NCBI RefSeq assembly: GCF_900105095.1
Contig: NZ_LT629743.1
Coordinates: 868,001 to 932,000, forward strand
DNA: 64,000 bases
Reading direction: 5' to 3'
From: Erythrobacter sp. HL-111
Lineage (GTDB): Bacteria > Pseudomonadota > Alphaproteobacteria > Sphingomonadales > Sphingomonadaceae
Both the position numbers and the translations under genes were made by a program. Below, in pieces: positions 1 through 7,969 of the stretch. The notes under the pieces were generated by a model. It did not search any database and was not told the DNA's origin. It saw only the letters and a program-made list of their open reading frames with translations. Each line of letters starts with the position of its first letter. The stretch's first letter is position 1.

Positions 1-1
1 G

Positions 2-655
2 TTAGAAACGGCTTTCCGGGATGATGATCGTGTCGCCCGGGCTGAGCAGCACGTTGGCGCTCGCATCGCCGCGCTTGAGCAGGTCGGCGAGGCGCAGGCG
101 GTATTCCTTCTGCGTGCCGCTCTCGCGGTCGAGCCGGATCAGCTTGGCCCGGTTGCCGCTGGCGAATTCGCCGAGCCCGCCGACCGCGATCATCGCGTCG
201 AGCACGGTCATGTTGGCCTGGTAGGGCAGCGAAGCGGGCTGTTCGGTCGACCCCACGACCCGCACCCGCTGGTCATAGGTGCCGCCCGGCGTGTTGACGA
301 TGACCGAGACGATCGGCTGTTCGATGTACTGGGCGAGCTCGCCCGCGATGTAATCCTGCAGTTCGGTCGCGGTCTTGCCGACCGCCGGGATGTCCTGCAC
401 CAGCGGGATCGTCAGCCGCCCGTCGGGCCGCACCATGACCTTCTCCGCGCTCAGTTCCGGATTGCGCCAGACGTGGATCGTGATGTCGTCGAGCGGGCCG
501 ATGCGGTATTCCTCCGAAGGCTGCTCGGGCGCGGCGGCATAGGTCGCGGGCGGCAGTTCGGGACGGCTTCCCCCGCAGGCTGCGAGCGCGCAGGCGAGCG
601 CGAGCGTCGCGGCGGGCCGGGCGTTTCGTGGGCGGAAGAAGGGCGAATTCAGCAT
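2..655 (-). CDS. XrtA-system polysaccharide export lipoprotein (Wza/EpsE-like)
   Basis: This 217-residue protein resembles outer-membrane polysaccharide export proteins (Poly_export plus SLBB domains) of exosortase A gene clusters. The start at 655 is preceded by a good ribosome site (GAGGAA). It gives a lipoprotein signal ending in LACALAACGG, so the mature lipid-bearing Cys is near residue 28. Residues around 50-130 (from YRIGPLDDITIHVW to VSVIVN) form the export domain. The rest (RVRVVGSTEQPASLPY onward) is an SLBB-type domain ending in SPGDTIIIPESRF. It probably forms the export channel for the exopolysaccharide with a chain-length regulator lying beyond the left edge. The gene is complete, with its stop at 2-4. 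The 240 bp upstream are relatively AT-rich near 781-815 and probably hold its promoter. Family assignment is firm; the XrtA link rests on the neighbours. Confidence 0.88.
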   Translation of the reverse strand: MLNSPFFRPRNARPAATLALACALAACGGSRPELPPATYAAAPEQPSEEYRIGPLDDITIHVWRNPELSAEKVMVRPDGRLTIPLVQDIPAVGKTATELQDYIAGELAQYIEQPIVSVIVNTPGGTYDQRVRVVGSTEQPASLPYQANMTVLDAMIAVGGLGEFASGNRAKLIRLDRESGTQKEYRLRLADLLKRGDASANVLLSPGDTIIIPESRF

Positions 656-895
656 CGATACGTTTCCTCGGGACCTGTCCATGGCGGGGGTCGGCGGGCC
701 GGGCAGCCGGGGCGGGGAGCGGTCCTGCCTGTCCCGTCCCGCGCCCGGTGCCGCGAAACTCCACCCCGGGACTTGCCCGAAATTGGTGAACATAGTGTTA
801 GGAATAAGTCCCGAATTGCGGCCCCATCCCGGCTTGGGACAAGGGATTGCGGGAGGTTAACGCGCGGCTTACCCCGGCCCCGCGCAGGCCGCGGA

Positions 896-2122
896 TCAGA
901 CCAGCAGCTCGCGCGCGGGGCCGTGGCCGAGGAAACCGCTGGGCGAGGCGCTCGCACCATAGGCCCCGGCGCAGAACACCGCGACGAGATCGCCAACATC
1001 GGCGCGCGGCATCATCGCCTGGTCGGCGAGCCGGTCGAGCGGGGTGCACAGGCAGCCGACGATGTTGACCTCCTCCGCCGCCGGTTCGGCATAGCGCGTG
1101 GCGATGGCCGAGGGGTAGTTGCGCCGCACCACGGTGCCGAAATTGCCCGAGGCCGCGAGCTGGTGGTGGAGCCCGCCGTCGGTGACGAGATAGACCTGCC
1201 CGTGGCTCTCCTTGCGATCGACGACGCGGCAGAGATAGACCCCCGCCTCGCCCGCGAGGTAGCGCCCAAGTTCGAGGCACAGCCCGGTGTCGGCAAGGCT
1301 CGCGGGAAGATTGGCGACCCGTTCGCCGAGCGCCCGGCCCACGGCGGCGAGATCGAGCGGTTCGTCGCCCGGGAAATAGGGGATGCCGAAGCCGCCGCCC
1401 ATGTTGAGCCTGGGCAGGGGATGGCCGATCGCATCGGCCAGTCCCGCAGCCAGATTCAACACGTTGGCCTGCGTTTCTGCGATGGCTTCTGCGCTCAGCG
1501 CCTGGCTTCCGGTGAAGATGTGGAGGCCCCGCCATTCGGCCCCTTGCGCGATGACGTGGCGGGCCAGCGCGGGCACTTTCTCCGCGTCGACCCCGAACGG
1601 CTTGGCCCCGCCGCCCATCTTCATCCCCGAACCCTTGAGCTCGAAACTGGGATTGACCCGGATCGCGATGCGCGGCGGCTTGCCGAGCCGCTCGCCGATC
1701 GCGAGCGAGCGCGCCGCTTCGCCGGCGGATTCGCAATTGAGCGTGACCCCCGCGGCAATCGCGGCCTCGAGCTCGTCGTCGCGCTTGCCCGGCCCGGCAA
1801 AGCTGATGCGCGCGGGGTCGATGCCGACGCCCTGCAGGACCGCGAGTTCGCCCGAGGACGCGATGTCGAAACCGTCCACCAGCGGTTCCATGTGGGCGAC
1901 GAGGTCGGGCATGGGATTGGCCTTGACCGCGTAGTTGATCCCGATCCGCTCCGGCAGGGCGGCGCGCAGGTCCGCGACCCGGCGGCTCAGCAGCGCGCGC
2001 GAATAGACGAACAGCGGGGTCCCGCCCGCTTCCTCGACGAGCGCGCCGGCCTTACGCCCGGAGATGGCGAGTTCGCCCTCGATCGTCTCGTAACCTGAGG
2101 GAATCGGGCCGACGGGCTTCAT
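896..2122 (-). CDS. Pyridoxal-dependent decarboxylase, exosortase A system-associated
   Basis: A 408-residue fold-type III PLP enzyme (alanine racemase-like barrel plus C-terminal beta domain), related to diaminopimelate/ornithine decarboxylases. The PLP lysine is K67 in NYAVKANP. HIFTGSQ, NMGGGFGIPYF and LELGRYL supply further cofactor contacts, and the CGAYGAS segment near the C-terminus matches the substrate/dimer loop. The ATG at 2122 overlaps the stop of the acyl-CoA ligase (ATGA), so the two are translationally coupled. This subfamily is found with XrtA exopolysaccharide clusters. Its amino-acid substrate is unknown; decarboxylation or racemisation of an amino acid made available to the adjacent ligase/carrier-protein system is an inference. 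Confidence 0.9.
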   Translation of the reverse strand: MKPVGPIPSGYETIEGELAISGRKAGALVEEAGGTPLFVYSRALLSRRVADLRAALPERIGINYAVKANPMPDLVAHMEPLVDGFDIASSGELAVLQGVGIDPARISFAGPGKRDDELEAAIAAGVTLNCESAGEAARSLAIGERLGKPPRIAIRVNPSFELKGSGMKMGGGAKPFGVDAEKVPALARHVIAQGAEWRGLHIFTGSQALSAEAIAETQANVLNLAAGLADAIGHPLPRLNMGGGFGIPYFPGDEPLDLAAVGRALGERVANLPASLADTGLCLELGRYLAGEAGVYLCRVVDRKESHGQVYLVTDGGLHHQLAASGNFGTVVRRNYPSAIATRYAEPAAEEVNIVGCLCTPLDRLADQAMMPRADVGDLVAVFCAGAYGASASPSGFLGHGPARELLV

Positions 2123-3753
2123 GCGGCGGTGTCCTTCAGTTCGGCGGCGAGCGCAGTGCGGTCGATCTTGCCGTTGGGATTGAGCGGCATGGCCTTGCGC
2201 CAGTGGATCGCGGCGGGCTGCATGAAATTGGGCAGCGCGCTCTTCAACGCCCTTGTCAGCGCGTCGGTGTCGCCTGAGCCCCGCACCACGAGGTGCACCG
2301 CCTGGCCGAGCCGTGCATCGGGCACGCCGAGCGCGACCGCCTCGGCGGCGAGCCCGGTGGCGAGCGCGGCCTCCTCGACCTCCTGCGGGGAAATGCGGTT
2401 GCCCGCGCTCTTGATCATGGCATCGCGCCGGCCGACGAAGTGGAGCAGCCCCGCCGCATCGCGCCTGACCCGATCGCCCGACCACACCGCGGTCCCGCCA
2501 TGGCGCGAGCAGGCGGGCGCAGGGCGGAAGCGTTCGGCGGTGCGTCCAGGGTCCTGCCAGTACCCCTGCGCGACCAGCGGCCCGCAATGGACGAGCTCGC
2601 CCTCCTCGCCTGTCGCGGCTTCCTCCCCGTCATCCCCGATTACGAGAATCTCTGCAAAGGGTATCGCCTTACCCATTGAAGTCGGATGTTTTTCCACGAG
2701 AGACGGGTCGAGGTAGGTCGATCGGAACGCCTCGGTCAATCCATACATCGGATAGATGTCCGCCTGAGGGAAGATTCTCCGGAGCGATTGCACAAGCTCA
2801 ACCGTCAGCGCGCCCCCGCTGTTGGTCAGGCGGCGCAGCGGGGCGCTCTCCCCGGGCTTCCAGTCGAGTTCGGTCAGCTGCACCCAGAGCGGCGGCACCG
2901 CGGCAAGCGTCGTCACGCCGTGCTTCGCGCAGGCCTTCGCCACGTCGCGCGGAAAGAGGAAATCGAGCGGCACCACGCTCCCCCCGGCGTACCATGTCGA
3001 AAGGAGCTGGTTCTGCCCGTAATCGAAGCTCAGCGGCAGCACGGCGAGCGTCACGTCGTCGTCCGCGAGCTTGAGGTAATGCGCCACCGCCACCGCGCCG
3101 AGCCACAGGTTGGCATGGCTGAGCATCACCCCCTTGGGCCGCCCGGTCGATCCGCTGGTGTAGAGGATCGCCGCAAGCTCCTCCGGGTCGGCCGACGACG
3201 GCCCGGGACCCGGCCACGCCGCGGATGCCTGCGCCAGCGCCTCGCCTTCCTCGTGCACCGCGCAGCCCGCGGGCACGTCGCCCTCCTCCAGCGTCGCGAG
3301 CCGCGAGCCGGTGCCGACCAGCAGGCGCGCCCCGCTGTCGGCGAGGATGTGCGCGACCTGCAGCCGCTTCAGCAGCGGGTTGACCGGCACATGGACGAGG
3401 CCCGCGCGCGCCGCGGCAAGCGGCATGAGGCAGGCGAGCTCCCCCTTCGCCGCCCAGGTCGCCACCCGCGCGCCCCGTTCCGGCACCGCGCGCATCAGCC
3501 ACGCGGCGAGATCGTCAACACGCAAGTTTAACGCTTCGTGACTTAAGGCTCCCGAGCGCAGCACGAGCGCCGGGTCCGCGCCCCGCCCCCGTTCGCCCGC
3601 CAGCACCGCGAGGTGGTCGATCGGACGGGGCGCAGGCTCCGGCGCCGCTGCGGCGCGGGAGGCGGTTGTCACGGCGGTCTCGGGCTGGGACGGACTGGGC
3701 ATCGGGCTTTCTGCGCGGACGGACGGGAGCGGCTGCGAAGGGGTTTCGGACAC
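2119..3753 (-). CDS. Acyl-CoA ligase (AMP-forming), exosortase A system-associated
   Basis: A 544-residue ANL-superfamily enzyme that activates a carboxylic acid as an adenylate and transfers it to a thiol. The P-loop motif is ILYTSGSTGRPKGV; YGLTEAFRST and the WSGDRVRRD region are further adenylation motifs; the C-terminal lysine region is NPNGKIDRTAL. The first ~45 residues are low-complexity (Ser/Pro/Ala), so translation may instead begin at Met18 (3702). With the 3753 start, only 8 bp separate its ATG from the divergent FemAB gene. It overlaps the downstream decarboxylase by 4 bp. With an acyl carrier protein encoded across the divergent promoter, loading of an acyl or aminoacyl group onto that carrier is plausible but unproven. 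Confidence 0.88.
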   Translation of the reverse strand: MSETPSQPLPSVRAESPMPSPSQPETAVTTASRAAAAPEPAPRPIDHLAVLAGERGRGADPALVLRSGALSHEALNLRVDDLAAWLMRAVPERGARVATWAAKGELACLMPLAAARAGLVHVPVNPLLKRLQVAHILADSGARLLVGTGSRLATLEEGDVPAGCAVHEEGEALAQASAAWPGPGPSSADPEELAAILYTSGSTGRPKGVMLSHANLWLGAVAVAHYLKLADDDVTLAVLPLSFDYGQNQLLSTWYAGGSVVPLDFLFPRDVAKACAKHGVTTLAAVPPLWVQLTELDWKPGESAPLRRLTNSGGALTVELVQSLRRIFPQADIYPMYGLTEAFRSTYLDPSLVEKHPTSMGKAIPFAEILVIGDDGEEAATGEEGELVHCGPLVAQGYWQDPGRTAERFRPAPACSRHGGTAVWSGDRVRRDAAGLLHFVGRRDAMIKSAGNRISPQEVEEAALATGLAAEAVALGVPDARLGQAVHLVVRGSGDTDALTRALKSALPNFMQPAAIHWRKAMPLNPNGKIDRTALAAELKDTAA

Positions 3754-3757
3754 GGGA

Positions 3758-3763
3758 TATAAT
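3758..3763 (+). promoter_or_regulatory. Candidate -10 box (TATAAT) between divergent XrtA genes
   Basis: An exact TATAAT lies in the 8-bp gap between the two divergent ATG codons and overlaps the FemAB start codon. If it is the FemAB -10 element, the transcript would start inside the annotated gene, and no later in-frame start is suitable. It may therefore be fortuitous, or serve a transcript starting at a non-canonical position. The promoters of both operons must in any case lie inside each other's 5' coding regions. Confidence 0.3.
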
Positions 3764-4784
3764 GATCGTATCGACCTATCACGATAGCGTTAACGCCCTG
3801 CAACCTCTCGCCGCGCGCGAAGGGACGTGCGCGCCCTCCCCGTTCGACCGGGCGGAATGGTACGCGCTGCTCGCCGAAACCGGGCTGACGCCGCTCGTCG
3901 CCATCGCCAGCGACGGCGAGGACGGGGCCGCGCTCGCGCTCACCCGCGAGAACGGCCGGATCGCCCCCCTTCGCAACTGGTACAGCTTCACCTGGCGCCA
4001 GCTCGCCCCGCCCGGGGAGCGCGGGGACCGCCTGCTCGTCGAGATCGCGCGGCAGCTGAAATCGAAAGGCCACCGCGTCACCCTCGCCCCCGTGCCGCAG
4101 GAAGACGGTTCGGCAGGCCGCCTCGCGCGCGCCTTTCGCGCGGCCGGCTGGCGCGTCGAGGTCACGCGCTGCGACGTCAACCACGTCCTCCACGTGCGCG
4201 GCCGCAGCTTCGCCCAGTACTGGGCGGGGCGGCCCGGGCGGATCCGCAACACGCTGAAACGCAAGGGCAGAAAGGTCGAGACGCGCATCCTCTGCCATTT
4301 CGACGCCGAGGCTTGGTCGCATTACGAGCGCATCTATGCCGCCAGCTGGAAACCGCGGGAGGATCACCCCGCCATGCTGCGCGATTTCGCCCGCGCCGAA
4401 GGAGCGGCGGGCCGCCTGCGCTTCGGCATGGCGTGGCACCAGGGCACGCCGGTCGCGGCGCAATGCTGGACGGTCGAGGGCGGAACCGCCTTCATCCACA
4501 AGCTCGCCCATCTCGAAAGCCACCGCCACCTTTCGGCGGGCACGACGCTTACCGCGGCGCTGTTCGAACACGTCATCGACCGCGACGGGGTGGCGGTGGT
4601 CGACTTCGGCAGCGGCGACCAGCCCTACAAGGCCGACTGGATGGAGGAGATCCGCCCGCGTTACCAGATCGACTGTCTCGACATGGGACACGTGCGCGGC
4701 TGGATCGATCTCGCGCGGCTCGCCGCCCGCCGGCTGGCCGCGCCGGACGTGCCGGAACTTGCGCCCGCGCCGCCCGCTGGCTAA
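3762..4784 (+). CDS. FemAB-like GNAT transferase, XrtA/PEP-CTERM system-associated
   Basis: A 340-residue cytoplasmic protein of the FemAB/GNAT type that accompanies XrtA exopolysaccharide clusters. Members of the broad family transfer amino acids from aminoacyl-tRNA or move acyl groups; the acceptor here is unknown. Visible features are the GNAT-like core FGMAWHQGTPVAAQCW, the helix AHLESHRHLSAGTTL, and a VDFGSGDQPYKADWM motif typical of this subgroup. The basic stretch RIRNTLKRKGRK (~160-172) is also typical. The start at 3762 gives the usual length, although its ribosome site is weak. It is followed after 70 bp by the acyl carrier protein gene in the same direction. Confidence 0.87.
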   Translation: MIVSTYHDSVNALQPLAAREGTCAPSPFDRAEWYALLAETGLTPLVAIASDGEDGAALALTRENGRIAPLRNWYSFTWRQLAPPGERGDRLLVEIARQLKSKGHRVTLAPVPQEDGSAGRLARAFRAAGWRVEVTRCDVNHVLHVRGRSFAQYWAGRPGRIRNTLKRKGRKVETRILCHFDAEAWSHYERIYAASWKPREDHPAMLRDFARAEGAAGRLRFGMAWHQGTPVAAQCWTVEGGTAFIHKLAHLESHRHLSAGTTLTAALFEHVIDRDGVAVVDFGSGDQPYKADWMEEIRPRYQIDCLDMGHVRGWIDLARLAARRLAAPDVPELAPAPPAG

Positions 4785-4854
4785 GGCCGCGCACCACGAA
4801 GGGCGCGCGCCCGCAAGATCGCTGCGCGCCGCCCGCAGAAGGGACCCGACCGCA

Positions 4855-5187
4855 ATGAGCACCAATCCGGCCATCGATTCCGCGCCCGGCGAAAAGGGCG
4901 ACAGCGAGGCAGGCACGGGGATGGACCGGGCCGCCATCGACGGCGAACTCAAGGCGATCATCGCCGACGTGCTCGGCATCGACGCGGCGCAGGCCGCCGC
5001 GCTCGGTCCCGATTCCGGCCTGTTCGGCCACCTGCCGGAACTCGATTCCATGGCGGTCGCGGGCCTCCTCACCGAGATGGAGGACCGGCTCGACATCGTG
5101 ATCGAGGACGACGACGTCGACGGCGAAATGCTCGAAACCTATGGCGGCCTCCTCGCCTTTGCCGAGGCCAAGCTCGTCCGGGGCTGA
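4855..5187 (+). CDS. Acyl carrier protein, XrtA cluster
   Basis: A 110-residue acyl/peptidyl carrier protein. The phosphopantetheine attachment serine is S65 in PELDSMAV, followed by the usual acidic helices (LLTEMEDRLDI, EDDDVDGEML). An N-terminal extension of about 25 residues (Ser/Gly/Glu-rich) precedes the fold, longer than in housekeeping AcpP (~78 residues). It sits between the FemAB-like gene and two alpha/beta hydrolases, opposite a divergent acyl-CoA ligase and PLP decarboxylase. A dedicated carrier for a modified acyl or amino-acid group in exopolysaccharide or lipid modification is a reasonable inference; its cargo cannot be read from sequence. Confidence 0.9.
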   Translation: MSTNPAIDSAPGEKGDSEAGTGMDRAAIDGELKAIIADVLGIDAAQAAALGPDSGLFGHLPELDSMAVAGLLTEMEDRLDIVIEDDDVDGEMLETYGGLLAFAEAKLVRG

Positions 5188-5222
5188 GGCTGAGCTCCGG
5201 CACCAATCGACGGGAGCAGCGC

Positions 5223-5924
5223 GTGATCGGCACCTGGACGGCCCGGCTGCCCGGCGGCGCCGAGAGCGAGGAACTGCTCGTCTCCTTCGACCGCGGCCGC
5301 GCGATGCGGGTGCTCGTCTGCCCGGCCTGGTTCGACGAGGCGAACAAGCTGCGCCGCTTCACGGTCGAGGTGATGCGCCGGCTCGACGAGAGCGGGATCG
5401 ACAGCTTCCTGCCCGATCTTCCCGGCTGCAACGAAAGCCTCGCCCCGCTCGATCGCCAGACCATCGCGGGGTGGCGCGAGGCCATGCAGGCGGCAGCGGA
5501 CGACTTCGCCGCGACCCACGTGCTCGCGATCCGGGCCGGCGCGCTCGTCGCCCCGGGCGGCCTTCCCGGCTGGCGCTACGCCGCGCAGAGCGGGCCGAAA
5601 CAGCTGCGCGGCATGGTCCGCGCCCGCACCATCGCCGCGCGCGAGGAAGGGCGCGAGGAAACCAGCGAAGCCTTGATGGAACGGGGCCGGGGCGAAGGGC
5701 TGGTGCTTGCCGGATGGCCGCTCGGCGCGGCGTTCTTCGCGCAGTTCGCCGAGGCCGAGCCCGACCCTTCAGCCGGGCAGCAGGACATCGCCCAGGCCGC
5801 ACTCGGCGGGCCGGGCCTGTGGCTGCGCGCCGAACCCGACCACGACCCTGCGCAGGCGGCAGCCCTCGCCCGGATCATCGCCGCATCGCCCGCCGGCGCG
5901 CTGGCCGGGGAGGACGGGGCATGA
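5223..5924 (+). CDS. Hydrolase 2, exosortase A system-associated
   Basis: A 233-residue alpha/beta-hydrolase-like protein starting at GTG 5223 with a GGGAG ribosome site. The N-terminal strand MRVLVCPAWFDEANKLRR and the FLPDLPGCNES loop match the XrtA-associated hydrolase 2 group. At the usual nucleophile elbow the sequence reads LAIRAGALVAP, so the expected Gly-x-Ser-x-Gly serine is not evident and activity may be non-canonical. It overlaps hydrolase 1 by ATGA, and the pair is presumably co-transcribed with the carrier-protein gene. A thioesterase or editing role acting on the carrier protein is a guess from context. Confidence 0.8.
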   Translation: MIGTWTARLPGGAESEELLVSFDRGRAMRVLVCPAWFDEANKLRRFTVEVMRRLDESGIDSFLPDLPGCNESLAPLDRQTIAGWREAMQAAADDFAATHVLAIRAGALVAPGGLPGWRYAAQSGPKQLRGMVRARTIAAREEGREETSEALMERGRGEGLVLAGWPLGAAFFAQFAEAEPDPSAGQQDIAQAALGGPGLWLRAEPDHDPAQAAALARIIAASPAGALAGEDGA

Positions 5925-6700
5925 GGCGGCTCCCGCTCGATTTCGGCTGCGGCGAACTCAAGCTCGCCGGGACGCTCGACACCGCGCCCGGCACCACCGG
6001 GCTGCTGATCGTGAGCGGCGGCAACGAGATCCGCAGCGGAGCCTTTTCAGGCCAGTCGCTCCTCGCCGCCCGGATCGCGCGGGCGGGCTTTCCGGTGTTC
6101 CGCTTCGACCGGCGCGGGATCGGCGACAGCGAGGGCGAGAACTCCGGCTTTCGCCATTCGCGGCGCGACATCGCCGCGGCGCTGGAGGCGTTCCGCGCCA
6201 TGGCCCCGCAGATCGACCGGGTGATCGGCTTCGGCAATTGCGACGCCGCCTCGGCCCTGATGCTGGCCGAGGGCGCGGGGCTCGACGGGCTGGTGCTGTC
6301 CAATCCGTGGACGATCGAGGGCGACCCGGGGGATGCCGCCCTGCCCCCTTCGGCGATCCGGGCGCGTTACGCCGAAAAGCTCGCCAACCCGCGCGAGGTT
6401 CTGCGGCTGCTGCGCGGCGGGGTGGACCTTGCCAGGCTCGGCCGCGGGCTGGTCCGCTCGCTCGCCCCGGCGCCCGCCCCGTCGAGCCTCGCCGAGGAAA
6501 TGCGCGCCGGTCTCGCCGCCTATGACGGCCCGGTCCGCATCCTGCTTGCGACCGGCGACCGCACCGCGCAGGTCTTCGCCGAATGCTGGGACGCGGGCGA
6601 CCCGCGGATTGCCCGCTGCGATGGCGCAGGCCATGCCTATGACCGGCCCGAGCACCGCGAATGGCTCGATGCGCAGATCCTCGCCGCGCTCAGGAGCTGA
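5921..6700 (+). CDS. Hydrolase 1, exosortase A system-associated
   Basis: A 259-residue alpha/beta hydrolase of the XrtA-associated hydrolase 1 family. The oxyanion/strand region is LLIVSGGNEIRSGAF, followed by FRFDRRGIGDSEG, a hallmark of this family. The nucleophile elbow reads GFGNCDAASA, so Cys rather than Ser appears at the nucleophile position, as is common in this family. A C-terminal Asp (LATGDRT) and His (GAGHAYDRPEH) complete a plausible triad. It is coupled to hydrolase 2 by a 4-bp overlap and ends 21 bp before the convergent methyltransferase gene. The substrate is unknown. Confidence 0.85.
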   Translation: MRRLPLDFGCGELKLAGTLDTAPGTTGLLIVSGGNEIRSGAFSGQSLLAARIARAGFPVFRFDRRGIGDSEGENSGFRHSRRDIAAALEAFRAMAPQIDRVIGFGNCDAASALMLAEGAGLDGLVLSNPWTIEGDPGDAALPPSAIRARYAEKLANPREVLRLLRGGVDLARLGRGLVRSLAPAPAPSSLAEEMRAGLAAYDGPVRILLATGDRTAQVFAECWDAGDPRIARCDGAGHAYDRPEHREWLDAQILAALRS

Positions 6701-6721
6701 CGCACTGGACCTGACTGACGC

Positions 6722-7969
6722 TCAGGCCCGTTCGAACAGGCTGACGAGCTCGACATGGGTCGACCAGCGGAACTGGCCGACCGGGCGCAGTTTCGTGCAC
6801 CGATAGCCGCCCTCGACAAGCTGCGCCGCATCGCGCGCCCAGCTCGACGGGTTGCAGCTGACATAGATGACGCGGCGCACCTCGCTGCGGGCGATCTCGG
6901 CCACCTGCGCCTTCGCCCCGGCGCGCGGCGGGTCGAGCAGCACCGCATCGAAGCGCGCGAGCTCGCCCGCCTGGAGGGGCGCGCGGAAGAGGTCGCGATG
7001 GAGCGCGAGCGCCCTGCCCCCGGTCCGCGCCCCGGCGGCCTTGAAGGCGAGGTGCGCCGCCCGGTCCGCCTCGACGCCCAGCACTTTTCGGTTGTTGGGG
7101 CGGTTCTTGGGGCAGTTGTCGGGCCGGTGCGGGGCGCCATCCGCGATCAGGGCGAAGGCGAAGGTGCCGAGCCCCGCGAACAGATCGGCGACGATCGCCG
7201 CATCGCCGACCCATTCGCTCGCATCGGCGGCCATGCGCGCCTCGGCATCCTCGGTCGCCTGGAGGAAGGCCCCGGGCGGCAGGCCCACGGGAATGCCGGA
7301 GAGGGTGACGGTGACGGGATCCGGCTCCCACACCGTCTCGGGGCCGTAACCCTGGTCGATCGACAGCCGCGCGAGGCCTTCGCGCCGGGCGAATTCGAGC
7401 GCCGCCTCGGTCGCGGCAAGCCCTTCGAGCGCGATATTGCCCAGCGCGAGATCCACCCCCTGATCGGCCAGCGCCATCCGCGCCTCGATCCCGCCCCTTC
7501 CGCCATGCGCGGCGACGAAGGAGCGGACGGGCGCGACGAGCCGGAACAATTCCCCGCGCAGGACCGGGCAGGCCTTCATGTCGACGATCCGATGCGAGCC
7601 GCCTTCGCGAAAGCCGATCACCGCGCCCCGCGCCGTGCACAGCGCATGAAGGCTCGCCCGGCGGCGGCTTTGCGGCGGGGAAAGGTGGACGGGGAGCACT
7701 TCGCCAGGCACGAGCCCCTGCCCGCTCGCCGCGTTCAGCACCCGGTCGCGGACGAAATCGGCAAGCGCGCGATCGTCGGCGTGCTGGAGCTGGCAGCCGC
7801 CGCAGGGGCCGAAATGGGGACAGGGCGGCTGTGCGTGATGCGGGCCCGGCAGGATCGCCCCGCCGGTCGTGACCCGGTCGCCCGGCACCGCCCCCGCGAC
7901 GTGCCGCCCGTCTTCGGTGACGCCGTCGCCCCTGGCGGCGATGCGGGTGATCGCGGCGGGCTCGCTCAC
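6722..7969 (-). CDS. rlmD: Class I SAM-dependent RNA methyltransferase, TrmA/RlmD family
   Basis: A 415-residue uracil-C5 methyltransferase-like protein, probably acting on 23S rRNA. The N-terminal Fe-S cluster cysteines appear in CPHFGPCGGCQLQH. The SAM domain begins at VADLFAGLGTFAFAL. DPPRAG and VIYVSCNP carry the catalytic Cys, and E in VELVSLFE closes the family signature. The GTG start (7969) overlaps the stop of the upstream NAD(P)HX gene as GTGA. An unusual PHRPDNCPKNRPNNRK insertion after the first SAM motif is encoded by 12-bp tandem repeats. RlmD versus TrmA-like specificity is inferred, not shown. Confidence 0.85.
   Translation of the reverse strand: MSEPAAITRIAARGDGVTEDGRHVAGAVPGDRVTTGGAILPGPHHAQPPCPHFGPCGGCQLQHADDRALADFVRDRVLNAASGQGLVPGEVLPVHLSPPQSRRRASLHALCTARGAVIGFREGGSHRIVDMKACPVLRGELFRLVAPVRSFVAAHGGRGGIEARMALADQGVDLALGNIALEGLAATEAALEFARREGLARLSIDQGYGPETVWEPDPVTVTLSGIPVGLPPGAFLQATEDAEARMAADASEWVGDAAIVADLFAGLGTFAFALIADGAPHRPDNCPKNRPNNRKVLGVEADRAAHLAFKAAGARTGGRALALHRDLFRAPLQAGELARFDAVLLDPPRAGAKAQVAEIARSEVRRVIYVSCNPSSWARDAAQLVEGGYRCTKLRPVGQFRWSTHVELVSLFERA
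7089..7134. repeat. 12-bp imperfect tandem repeat inside the RlmD-like gene
   Basis: Units CGGTTGTTGGGG, CGGTTCTTGGGG, CAGTTGTCGGGC and a partial CGGTGCGGGG follow each other. On the coding strand they give a tetrapeptide repeat, P-x-N-[RC], of about 15 residues placed just after the VADLFAGLGTFAFAL SAM motif. The reading frame is kept because the unit is a multiple of three. Confidence 0.75.

Noticed and set aside
473..2098. A 541-codon plus-strand open frame across the export and decarboxylase genes
   Set aside because: It is antisense to two well-recognised XrtA genes and crosses their intergenic region. It shows no domain and is a composition artefact.
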